Shown piece by piece: positions 1-6,756 of a stretch of DNA of 9,140 bases; the first letter of the stretch is position 1, and each line of letters starts with the position of its first letter. A program made the translations under genes and the position numbers. The notes beneath the pieces were generated by a model. It made no database searches and was not told the DNA's origin. It worked only from the letters and a program-made list of their open reading frames with translations. The stretch comes from an uncultured Spirochaetia bacterium (GTDB taxonomy: Bacteria > Spirochaetota > UBA4802 > JAGODF01), in the NCBI GenBank assembly GCA_937967705.1, contig CALCJG010000108.1, positions 1 to 9,140 of the forward strand. The letters run 5' to 3'.

Positions 1-286
1 TATTATCCTGAATGATCAGGGGGGAGATCGGGACAAAGAGCACCATGTGCCATTTCATCTCCCTTCCGTTGATCTCCTCGGATTTCTGCATGTATTTTAT
101 GTTAATGTACAGGCTCCAAATACCCGCTGTGAGCAGCACAAGCAGTATATTGGAGACCGGATTATCGCTGAAAATCTTACTTGCCCTGGCGAGCCACCAG
201 AAATAATAGAGTCCCGCCGTAAGAATGAAAAGGAGGAACATGACGACGAGATTGTCCTCGGGTATATATTCTTCTTTCATATACAT
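1..286 (-). CDS. Small membrane protein, DUF4234-like (partial, 3' end outside window)
   Basis: The reverse strand reads open from an ATG at 286 through 95 codons to the left edge with no stop. The protein begins MYMKEEYIPEDN and then has two hydrophobic segments, about residues 13-32 and 46-64. Each carries the same signature, LTAG followed by aromatic residues and then a basic stretch: LTAGLYYFWWLARASK and LTAGIWSLYINIKYM. A third hydrophobic stretch starts near residue 80. Paired helices of this type (TxGlYxxyW then basic residues) are typical of DUF4234-like bacterial membrane proteins, whose function is unknown; that assignment is by eye. The start at 286 is preferred over the in-frame ATG at 280 because a weak GGTAGAG site lies just upstream. 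A candidate promoter sits at 317-346. The gene is divergent from the gene at 672. The plus-strand open frames across this stretch look like shadows because they lack any such pattern. Confidence 0.6.
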   Translation of the reverse strand, partial: MYMKEEYIPEDNLVVMFLLFILTAGLYYFWWLARASKIFSDNPVSNILLVLLTAGIWSLYINIKYMQKSEEINGREMKWHMVLFVPISPLIIQDN

Positions 287-316
287 AATCTCTACCGTAT
301 CACCAATATAATATAA

Positions 317-346
317 TTTATCCTGCCGGTCTCACAGTGTCTTCAA
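317..346 (-). promoter_or_regulatory. Candidate sigma70-type promoter for the leftward membrane gene
   Basis: On the minus strand, TTGAAG (341-346) acts as a -35 box. It is followed after 18 bases by GATAAA (317-322), four of six matches to TATAAT. Transcription would begin near 310, giving a leader of about 24 bases before the ATG at 286. A second -10-like sequence, TATATT at 305-310, would leave an unusually short leader. Pattern match only. Confidence 0.35.
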
Positions 347-385
347 TAATTTTTTTCTCCCCCCGGGCATGCTGTGAACCCCTTT

Positions 386-410
386 CGGGAGATTCCTCCC
401 GTCATTTTTA
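386..410 (+). terminator. Hairpin with T-rich tail (terminator-like or attenuator-like)
   Basis: CGGGAG (386-391) and CTCCCG (396-401) form a perfect 6-bp GC-rich stem with a 4-base ATTC loop, followed by TCATTTTTA on the plus strand. That resembles a short intrinsic terminator read rightward. No rightward gene ends upstream within the window, so it would have to act on a leader or small RNA, or else it is a protein-binding dyad. Confidence 0.3.
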
Positions 411-525
411 TGGTCTGTATTCCTCCGGGCAAATGAAAATCGGGGAGTATGTCCTCTATTTTTAATTTACGGTATTTTAGACCGTTTTTCTTACAATTTT
501 TTTATCCTGGCAGGGGCTTTTATGT

Positions 526-570
526 CATGAATCCGGGCAAAGCCGCAATCGGATCAAAGCCGGGAAGATG
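526..570 (+). promoter_or_regulatory. Foldable segment with repeated CAAAGCCG, possible RNA element
   Basis: The octamer CAAAGCCG occurs twice, at 538-545 and 555-562. The segment can fold into a symmetrical rod: CAT (526-528) with ATG (568-570), a GAAT/GAAG internal loop, CCGG (533-536) with CCGG (560-563), facing internal loops GCAAAG and ATCAAAG, and CCG (543-545) with CGG (550-552) closing a CAAT loop. Facing purine-rich loops are common in structured RNAs, but the helices are short. It matches no riboswitch family I recognise. The best plus-strand promoter I can find lies downstream of it, so it may not be transcribed. Confidence 0.2.
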
Positions 571-589
571 TCCGTTTGGAAAAAATTGG

Positions 590-619
590 TTGTAATTTTT
601 CAGGAAAAATTTTTACTTA
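590..619 (+). promoter_or_regulatory. Weak candidate promoter for the rightward two-gene unit
   Basis: TTGTAA (590-595) is followed after 18 bases by TACTTA (614-619), with the overlapping alternative TTAATA at 617-622. T-rich DNA fills the spacer. Transcription would start near 626, giving a leader of about 46 bases before the ATG at 672. The match to consensus is poor. Confidence 0.22.
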
Positions 620-671
620 ATACAAGACCTTTCCCGCAGAGTCATATCAACAATACAGGGGTAGCCTTTTA

Positions 672-3600
672 ATGAAATTTTTGAAAGAGGTTAATTTTTC
701 CGACCTGTTTCAGCGTCGACTGCTTTATTTGAACGCGTTTGTCACCTTTCTCCTGATAAGCCTCCAGTACGGCGAAATAACCATTCTGCTGAACTACTAT
801 TTTCAATATCAGCCGGTTCTCAATCAGGTGGTTTCCTTTCTTCTAGCTGGCCTTCTGGTAGGAAATCTCACCGGTAAGCTCCTTTTCCGGACGGGGCATC
901 ATCGGCTCATCTATATCGCTGCCGAGGTGATCCTTTCGCTGATACTGGCGTTTTTCTTCGTAAAATCCTTCATCCCGGATCTGGACTGCCGGGGTTTGCT
1001 GCAGGAGGCTTATCTCTCCTTCCCGTCAAGACTTGTCCTCCTGTCTCTGACCCCTTTTGTCCTGGGTATAAAGTTTAATTACTTCCTCAAAGTAGCCTGT
1101 GGAAATTTTATCGATGACCGAAAAGGACTGGTTTCCTTTCTGGCCTTCGGGCTTTTGGGAATCACTTCAGGGATCGTCCTATCGGTCCTTTTCCGATTTT
1201 TCATGGATCTCAGCTATCTGGCTCTTCTGCTGATACCCGTGCTCTGGGCCTCCCTCTTTTTGATCCGTTTTTCCTACAACACGACGCCCCAGTTCGTCCG
1301 TGACAGGGACGCGGATTCCGACAGCAGCGAGGAGATGATCTATAAGCGGGATGACCCTCTCTTTACCTTCCTGAATTTTTCCTATATCATAATTTACCTC
1401 TTCCTGGGGTACAAGACCATAGCGAAGCAGTATGGGAATTTCCTTTTCGTTCAGGTGTCCTTCATCCTGGTGCTGATCTTTTCCCTGAATGTGGGATTTG
1501 TCATAGGAAAATTTCTCAGGACTGCGTTCTGGTATATCTATACGGAGATGATTTTTCCCCTGGCCTTTTTATCCTTCCTGATCGCCCTGAGTTACCGGGG
1601 CCAGGATCCCTTTTATCTCGGCATACTCCTCTTTGCGCCGGCAATGGTGCTCTTCGGATTTTCCCTTTATCACACCATCAGGAATACCATGGCTCAATAC
1701 GAGCACAAGCGGCGATTCAACATCATCGATTTTTCCATCGTAATACTGCCCGTTCCCATTCTCCTGGCGCTGAGGTTCATTGATTTCACCAGTCTCTGGT
1801 TCTTCGTTCTGCTGTATGCCATCATGCTGATGAACGTCATAATTCCAGGAATTCATCTCATGCAGAGGAAGATAAGCGGAATCAAAAAGGGGATTTATTT
1901 TGTATTTTCACTCTTCTTTATTCCCTGTGTTATTCTCATGCATCTCTATTATAACATCCCCATCAATAATCAGCTTTACGTGAAGCACATAACGGGGTTT
2001 GATAATCTGAAAAATATCAATTTCAACAATCCCTTTCTGAAGAACAGCGCCAGGATCAGCCTGCACGGTTTCCCCGTTTTTCAGTGCCGGGACAGCTCCA
2101 TAAAGAATCTCAAGCGTGTCCTCTTTCCGGTCCTGCTCTACGCAGGGAGCAGAGATAACGGACAGTTCCTCTTCCTGGACGGGAATCAGAAGTTTTACCA
2201 GAATCCGGTCATGGGATACCTGAAGGGGGCCATCGTAGTGGATTATCTCTCCGAGCGAAATGTGGACAACAATATCCTTCCCGTATCAGGAAGGCAGAGC
2301 TATGTCCCGGAGTATACCCATTATCTGAAATATCTCCTGAGAACTAATAAACGGTTCAGTATCATCACGGACATCCCCAATCTCTACGATCAGAGGATGA
2401 ACGATTACCGGTTTTCTGCTGAATACTACGGATTAATAAAAAAGCACCTGGCGGAGAAGGGAATCTTTGCCCAAGTCTACAACCTGAAGTATCTGAGAAA
2501 AGACCTATGGGACAGCATCCATGTCAATCTCGAGAAAAGTTTCAGGAAATCCGTGGGACTTCGTTTTTCTGACCTGATGATTATACTGAGCTCCGATACC
2601 GAAACGGCTCTGGATCTGGAAATACAGAACTTTGATTACATGAAAAATCTCTTCAAGGAAAAATCCGAGGTACTCCCGCTCTTTTTTGAGGAGAATCACC
2701 TCTATTGCCGGGCGGTTTTTACACAGCTAAAGGATTCCCCCGGCTATACATCCCGGGGCAAGCCGTATCCCTTCTATTATATGCATCAGCCGCGACGAAT
2801 TGAGATATCCCCCCAGAAGAACGAGGTGTACTGTTCCCTGCATAACGGCCTCACGGTCATGCTGGGATCCGGGAAGGCGGAAGCCGCGTTGAACCGGAAA
2901 CTGGAATCCTCGCTGAAGCGGGATGCCAAGATACTGACTCTGCTCAAGCAGTCGGAGCTGGCCGAGGCGGATTCCAACAGCGAGGCGGAGGCAGCCTATC
3001 TAGTCGACCTGAAAAAGAAGGGGGAATACAACAAGGATCTGCGGGAATACATGACGCGGCTGGTGGATTTCAAGATGGAATACTATTTTCATAACGCACT
3101 GATCATGGAGAAGGAGAAGCGGTGGGACGATGTCCGGAGTATGTACAATGCCATGCTCATCATCAACAAGAACAGCTTCGATGCCAATTACCGCATGGGA
3201 CTTCTCTGTCTGACGCTGCAGAATATCAATGAATCCTTCTCCTACATGCAACAGGCCATGAAACTGAAAAAGGATGATCCGAAGGTGCAGTATCAGATGG
3301 GGGTTCTCCTCTTTTCTACCGGCAAGGCCAAAGAGGCATTGCCCTATCTCAAGAGGGCGGTGGAACTCAACGAGAAGGGGGCCCAGGTCTATCTCTATCT
3401 TGGACTGGCTCAAGAAGAGACCGGTGATATCCTCGAGGCCAAAAAGAATTACGAGAACGCCCTGTTAAAGGACCCCAGCGATTCCACGGTACAGTCCAGC
3501 CTTGACCGGGTGAAGGCCAAGATAGAGGAGGACCGCAATCGATGGAAGGTGCAGGATCCTAAGAATGAGAACGAGGTGGAAAAGGGGGAAAAGATCCCCT

Positions 3601-3683
3601 TGCCCATAAGCAAATCGGTCTATAAAAACCGGCTCTCTGATGAAGAGATGAAGTCAATGGAGAAAGAGGAGAAGAAACGGTAG
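672..3683 (+). CDS. Polytopic membrane protein with degenerate spermidine-synthase-like domain and TPRs
   Basis: The protein has 1003 residues. Residues about 18-428 hold some 12-13 hydrophobic helices, an arrangement like the membrane part of fused MFS/spermidine synthase proteins. Residues about 430-735 are soluble and keep two recognisable pieces of the aminopropyltransferase fold: the substrate strand GQFLFLDGNQKFYQ (497-510), and KRFSIITDIPN (560-570) followed by FSAEYYGLIKKHLAEKGIFA (581-600), which resembles the usual 'YDVII-D-P...FY-L-K--L-P-G' segment. The glycine-rich SAM/dcSAM-binding motif and its following acidic residue should lie between them, but only about 50 residues are present there and I see no GxGxG. 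Residues about 804-938 form around four TPRs, and the tail is strongly charged. A likely SD, AGGGG (657-661), precedes the ATG by 10 bases. The UbiA-like gene follows after 15 bases. I infer a non-catalytic or altered membrane scaffold; the substrate is unknown. Confidence 0.7.
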   Translation: MKFLKEVNFSDLFQRRLLYLNAFVTFLLISLQYGEITILLNYYFQYQPVLNQVVSFLLAGLLVGNLTGKLLFRTGHHRLIYIAAEVILSLILAFFFVKSFIPDLDCRGLLQEAYLSFPSRLVLLSLTPFVLGIKFNYFLKVACGNFIDDRKGLVSFLAFGLLGITSGIVLSVLFRFFMDLSYLALLLIPVLWASLFLIRFSYNTTPQFVRDRDADSDSSEEMIYKRDDPLFTFLNFSYIIIYLFLGYKTIAKQYGNFLFVQVSFILVLIFSLNVGFVIGKFLRTAFWYIYTEMIFPLAFLSFLIALSYRGQDPFYLGILLFAPAMVLFGFSLYHTIRNTMAQYEHKRRFNIIDFSIVILPVPILLALRFIDFTSLWFFVLLYAIMLMNVIIPGIHLMQRKISGIKKGIYFVFSLFFIPCVILMHLYYNIPINNQLYVKHITGFDNLKNINFNNPFLKNSARISLHGFPVFQCRDSSIKNLKRVLFPVLLYAGSRDNGQFLFLDGNQKFYQNPVMGYLKGAIVVDYLSERNVDNNILPVSGRQSYVPEYTHYLKYLLRTNKRFSIITDIPNLYDQRMNDYRFSAEYYGLIKKHLAEKGIFAQVYNLKYLRKDLWDSIHVNLEKSFRKSVGLRFSDLMIILSSDTETALDLEIQNFDYMKNLFKEKSEVLPLFFEENHLYCRAVFTQLKDSPGYTSRGKPYPFYYMHQPRRIEISPQKNEVYCSLHNGLTVMLGSGKAEAALNRKLESSLKRDAKILTLLKQSELAEADSNSEAEAAYLVDLKKKGEYNKDLREYMTRLVDFKMEYYFHNALIMEKEKRWDDVRSMYNAMLIINKNSFDANYRMGLLCLTLQNINESFSYMQQAMKLKKDDPKVQYQMGVLLFSTGKAKEALPYLKRAVELNEKGAQVYLYLGLAQEETGDILEAKKNYENALLKDPSDSTVQSSLDRVKAKIEEDRNRWKVQDPKNENEVEKGEKIPLPISKSVYKNRLSDEEMKSMEKEEKKR

Positions 3684-3698
3684 GCATCGAGGAATTGA

Positions 3699-4625
3699 AT
3701 GGATACTCCTGAAGGATTTAAGAAATACTGGGCCTATTTCAAGGAGCGTTTTCCCCTCCCCGGGGTCCTCCTATACGCCGGCTCGGTCTATTATGCCGCC
3801 TATTTCTTCGCCGGCCTTTTTCCCGGCAGCGTTCAGGTGAATTATCACCGGTCCGCGGTCGGATTTCTCATCTATGTGCTGTCTTTTCTCCATTTGAGGA
3901 TCTTCGATGAACACAAGGATTATTCTAAGGATGTGCTTGCCTATCCGGATCGAATGCTGAGCCGGGGTCAGATTACACTGAGAGATCTCAGGGCCCTGCT
4001 CTATCCCGTCCTCATCTTGGAAGGGATCCTGAGCCTGTTGCTGGGCTGGATGACCTTTGTCTGCTGGTTGGGAATACTCCTCTGGACGCTTCTCATGCTG
4101 AAGGAGTTTTTCGTGCCGGACTTCCTCAACCGGCACATGGGTCTTTATCTCATAAGCCATCAGCTTCTCGTGCCCCTGATGATTCTGCTGCCCCTGAGTC
4201 AGCGTCTGGAGTTTAGCAATCTATCGGATGAGGGAATGCTATCCCTGTCTCTCTTTTCCCTCGGTTCCATGTTTCTCACGGTGACCTATGAGATTGCCCG
4301 GAAAACCTGGTCCAGCGATCGGGATCATGAGCAGGCGGATTCCTACAGCCGGATATGGGGTAGAACGGCGGCGGTGGTTGTCAACCTGATGACGGCCCTT
4401 TCCGGAGGAATGCTGTATCTCATTATTTACAGATATGCAGGGATCCCCTCCCTGTACGGATTCATCGCAGGGGGGTTCTTTCTTCTCTTCGTGATTTCCT
4501 GTCTGCTGTTCCTTCTGAAACCTGTCAGGAAGGTTTCTCAGCTTCTGGAGGGGGCCGGCGCGGCCTATATGCTGGCGCTTTTCATTCTTTCGGCTGTGGC
4601 CTTTGCCCTGCATCCGGTCATTTAA
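3699..4625 (+). CDS. UbiA-superfamily prenyltransferase-like membrane protein
   Basis: The 308-residue protein has about eight or nine membrane helices (roughly 21-41, 52-66, 101-136 as two, 148-165, 183-198, 226-246, 253-273, 287-306). UbiA enzymes transfer isoprenoid chains to aromatic or other acceptors within the membrane, using two Asp-rich motifs that bind Mg-diphosphate. The first is present in altered form, LRIFDEHKDYSKD (66-78), with D70, E71, D74 and D78, followed by the characteristic AYPDRMLSRG (81-90). The second position reads YEIARK (197-202), then ADSYSRIWG (213-221), so the usual DxxxD is replaced by ExxxK. From memory, an E-I-A-R-K plus 'YS..G' pattern recurs in an uncharacterised UbiA-like subgroup. 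The SD GAGGA (3689-3693) is 5 bases before the ATG. The gene lies 15 bases after its upstream partner, so the two are probably co-transcribed. Its last 8 bases overlap the convergent rlmB gene. The substrate cannot be inferred. Confidence 0.75.
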   Translation: MDTPEGFKKYWAYFKERFPLPGVLLYAGSVYYAAYFFAGLFPGSVQVNYHRSAVGFLIYVLSFLHLRIFDEHKDYSKDVLAYPDRMLSRGQITLRDLRALLYPVLILEGILSLLLGWMTFVCWLGILLWTLLMLKEFFVPDFLNRHMGLYLISHQLLVPLMILLPLSQRLEFSNLSDEGMLSLSLFSLGSMFLTVTYEIARKTWSSDRDHEQADSYSRIWGRTAAVVVNLMTALSGGMLYLIIYRYAGIPSLYGFIAGGFFLLFVISCLLFLLKPVRKVSQLLEGAGAAYMLALFILSAVAFALHPVI

Positions 4626-5346
4626 GAATTTCGTAGAGAACTATACCCGCCGCTACTGAGGCGTTGAGGGAGGATATTCTTCCCCGGAGGGGGATGCTTA
4701 CGATATAGTCACAGTTCTCCTCCGTTAACCTGCGCATTCCCTGTCCCTCGCTGCCGATTACCACTACCGCCGGTTTCACGGTGGAGGCCTCCGTGAGGGG
4801 GAGATTCCCATCCGCGGCGGTTCCCACGACCCAGTATCCCATGCCTTTGAGACGATCGAGGAAGGAGGCCACGTTGGTTACAGTGATGATGCGGATATGG
4901 GCTGTGGCGCCCGCAGACGCCTTGATGACCGTGGGACCGATTTCCGGCGAATGAGCCTTGGGGAGGACGACGGCGTCGGCCCCCAGGGCTTCCGCCGTTC
5001 TGATAATGGCGCCGACGTTGTGAGGATCGGTGATCTGATCCAGAAGCACCAGGACTCCCTTCGCATCTACCACATCCCGCAGGAAGCTCTCCTCATCGGA
5101 GGGGTTTTCGGCGTGTGTGGCAATGAGGAGTACTCCCTGGTGGTTGTCCTCGGGGTACTCCCGGAAGAAATCACGGTCCCTGTACTCCACGGGGATACCC
5201 CTGCCGCGAGCCTCCTGTATGATGACGTCTACGATCTTGCCGTGTGCTTTCCTGGCAACATAAAGCCGGGCCCTGCCTCCGGGACGGGGGGACCTGAGGT
5301 ATTCCAGTACGGGGTTGCGGCCGAGGATTATCTCTTTCTTTTCCAC
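4618..5346 (-). CDS. rlmB: 23S rRNA 2'-O-methyltransferase, TrmH/SpoU family (RlmB-type)
   Basis: The 242-residue protein has the usual length of RlmB, which uses SAM to methylate the 2'-OH of G2251 in the 23S rRNA P loop. The N-terminal substrate-binding domain starts with ILGRNPVLEYL and ends around HQGVLL (69-74). The SPOUT knot domain has all three family motifs: motif 1, DQITDPHNVGAIIRTAEALG (103-122), with N110 and R116; motif 2, VIGSEGQGM (196-204), with E200; and motif 3, IPLRGRISSLNASVAAGIVL (218-237), with the S226-L227-N228 turn. The start codon is GTG at 5346, inside the last codons of cysS (19-base overlap), with only a weak GGAA upstream, so translation is probably coupled to cysS. 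A close TrmH-family paralogue such as TrmH or a tsr-like enzyme cannot be fully excluded, but length and motifs favour RlmB. The 3' end overlaps the convergent UbiA-like gene by 8 bases. Confidence 0.92.
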   Translation of the reverse strand: MEKKEIILGRNPVLEYLRSPRPGGRARLYVARKAHGKIVDVIIQEARGRGIPVEYRDRDFFREYPEDNHQGVLLIATHAENPSDEESFLRDVVDAKGVLVLLDQITDPHNVGAIIRTAEALGADAVVLPKAHSPEIGPTVIKASAGATAHIRIITVTNVASFLDRLKGMGYWVVGTAADGNLPLTEASTVKPAVVVIGSEGQGMRRLTEENCDYIVSIPLRGRISSLNASVAAGIVLYEILK

Positions 5347-6755
5347 CGGGTTCCGTCTTTGGTGTCTTCCAGGATGATGTTCTCCGAAGTGAGCTGGTCG
5401 CGGATCTCATCCGCCCGTTTGAAGTCCCGGTTCTTTCTGGCCTGCAGCCTCTCCTCGATCAGTTTATCGATTCTCTCTTCGTCCACATCCTCGCCCGTTT
5501 CGGGGAAAAAGATGAACCCGAAGACGGTGTCCGTTTTGCTTATTGCATCCATAACCAGGGACTTGTCTCTGGCGGAGAAATGGCCGTCATCCATGAGGGT
5601 GTTGAGGGAGTGGATATATTCAAAAAATTTACCGACTCCCCCGGATATGTTCAGATCCTCATCCATAACCGTCGTGAATCCTGTGCAGAAGTCATCGGTG
5701 ATAGTCTTTACCTCGGGATTGGGTTCTCCTTCCGCCCTGATCCCGTCAAGACGCAGGAGGAAATTGTCGATGCGCATAAGGGCGTTTTCGGATTGTTTGA
5801 TCCCCTCCAGGGTGAAGTTGAGCTGTTTCCGGTAATGGGAGGAGATCAGGAGATGGCGAATGGCCCTGGGGGAATAGCCCTTTTCCAGAAGATCCCGCAG
5901 GGTGTAGAAATTGCCCTTGGACTTGGACATCTTGCTACCGTCTACCAGCAGATGCTCCACGTGAATCCAGTAACGGACGAACTTTTCGTCATAGGCCGCC
6001 TCACTCTGGGCGATCTCGTTCTCGTGATGCGGGAAAATGAGATCGACACCCCCGGTATGGATGTCTATGGTGCCGCCGAATACCTGTCTGACCATGGCGG
6101 AACATTCTATATGCCATCCCGGTCTCCCTTTACCAAAGGGAGTTTCCCACCCGGGTTCGTTTTCACGGCCGCCTTTCCAGAGCACGAAATCCCGGATATC
6201 GTCCTTCTCGTATTCATCGGTGTCATAACGCAGACCCGTCTTGATCTCTCGAGTGTCCAGGCGGCTCAGTTTTCCGTACTGTTCAAAGCGGGATATGCTG
6301 AAGTACTGGGAACCGTCCTTTTCGTAGACGATACCCTTTTGGGCAAGACGCTGGATGATGTCGATCATTGCGTCAATGGATTCCGTGGCCCTGGGTGTGT
6401 GTTCCACCGGTTCGATGTTCAGTGTCCTCAAATCGTCAAAGAATATCCTTGAGTAGCGGTCCGTGTACTCCCTCAGGGTTATCCCCTCGCTGCTGGAACC
6501 CGCTATGGTCTTGTCGTCAACATCGGTGATGTTCATGGCATGATTGACGCGAAACCCTCTGTACTTAAGGTAGTGCCTGAGGAGATCGTTGAAGATGAAG
6601 GAGCGGAAATTTCCTATGTGCGCATATCCGTATACCGTGGGGCCGCAGGAGTATATGGTAACGGGAGGATAATCCTCCAGCTTGTCCTTCTTTATTCCGC
6701 CGGGTACGATATCCTCGATCATTCCGGACAGGGTATTGAACATTCTCAGGGGCAC
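5328..6755 (-). CDS. cysS: Cysteinyl-tRNA synthetase
   Basis: This class I aminoacyl-tRNA synthetase activates cysteine with ATP and charges tRNA-Cys in the cytoplasm. Numbered from an upstream in-frame ATG at 6779 (483 residues), it shows the HIGH-type HIGN (54-57), the KMSKS loop (283-287) and NITDVDDKTI (83-92). The zinc ligands are C45 in YSCGPTVYG, C226 in GWHIECSAM, and H251 and E255 in FPHHENEIAQS. The C-terminal helical region (ARKNRDFKRADEIRDQL) and the ending EDTKDGTRW are typical. I choose the GTG at 6755 (475 residues). It has AAGGAG six bases upstream, it lies one base after the stop of the binding-protein gene, and it gives MPLRMFNTLSG, which matches the usual CysRS N terminus. 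The ATG at 6779 has only AGGA two bases upstream in a poor position and would overlap the previous gene by 23 bases. All catalytic motifs are intact. Confidence 0.97.
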   Translation of the reverse strand: MPLRMFNTLSGMIEDIVPGGIKKDKLEDYPPVTIYSCGPTVYGYAHIGNFRSFIFNDLLRHYLKYRGFRVNHAMNITDVDDKTIAGSSSEGITLREYTDRYSRIFFDDLRTLNIEPVEHTPRATESIDAMIDIIQRLAQKGIVYEKDGSQYFSISRFEQYGKLSRLDTREIKTGLRYDTDEYEKDDIRDFVLWKGGRENEPGWETPFGKGRPGWHIECSAMVRQVFGGTIDIHTGGVDLIFPHHENEIAQSEAAYDEKFVRYWIHVEHLLVDGSKMSKSKGNFYTLRDLLEKGYSPRAIRHLLISSHYRKQLNFTLEGIKQSENALMRIDNFLLRLDGIRAEGEPNPEVKTITDDFCTGFTTVMDEDLNISGGVGKFFEYIHSLNTLMDDGHFSARDKSLVMDAISKTDTVFGFIFFPETGEDVDEERIDKLIEERLQARKNRDFKRADEIRDQLTSENIILEDTKDGTRWKRKR

Positions 6756-6756
6756 T

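Larger units (their letters stand above)
287..671. other. Divergent AT-rich intergenic regulatory region
   Basis: These 385 bases separate the leftward membrane protein gene from the rightward 1003-residue gene. I see no convincing coding frame; the longest short frames have about 10 to 22 codons. The stretch is rich in T runs (around 348-357, 458-468, 485-503 and 596-614). It holds a candidate minus-strand promoter (317-346), a perfect 6-bp hairpin followed by T residues (386-410), a weaker 5-bp hairpin followed by T residues (469-490), a segment that can fold with internal loops (526-570) and a weak plus-strand promoter (590-619). A leader or regulatory RNA here is possible but unproven. 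Confidence 0.6.

Noticed and set aside
47..316. Plus-strand open frames over the left edge
   Set aside because: The minus strand gives a coherent membrane protein with a promoter-like upstream region. The plus-strand products show no domain pattern.
526..570. Cyclic-di-GMP (GEMM) riboswitch, suggested by GGGCAAAG and CAAAGCC
   Set aside because: The conserved GEMM core and tetraloop-receptor layout are absent; only short words agree.
529..597. 22-codon plus-strand frame starting ATGAATCCG
   Set aside because: Too short, poorly spaced ribosome site, no family features, and it overlaps the foldable segment.
4897..5835. Long plus-strand open frame (312 codons) antisense to rlmB and cysS
   Set aside because: It crosses two strongly supported genes on the other strand, and its translation has no recognisable domain. 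It looks like a codon-bias shadow.
5580..6452. Long plus-strand open frame (290 codons) antisense to cysS
   Set aside because: It lies wholly inside cysS, whose catalytic and zinc motifs are intact.
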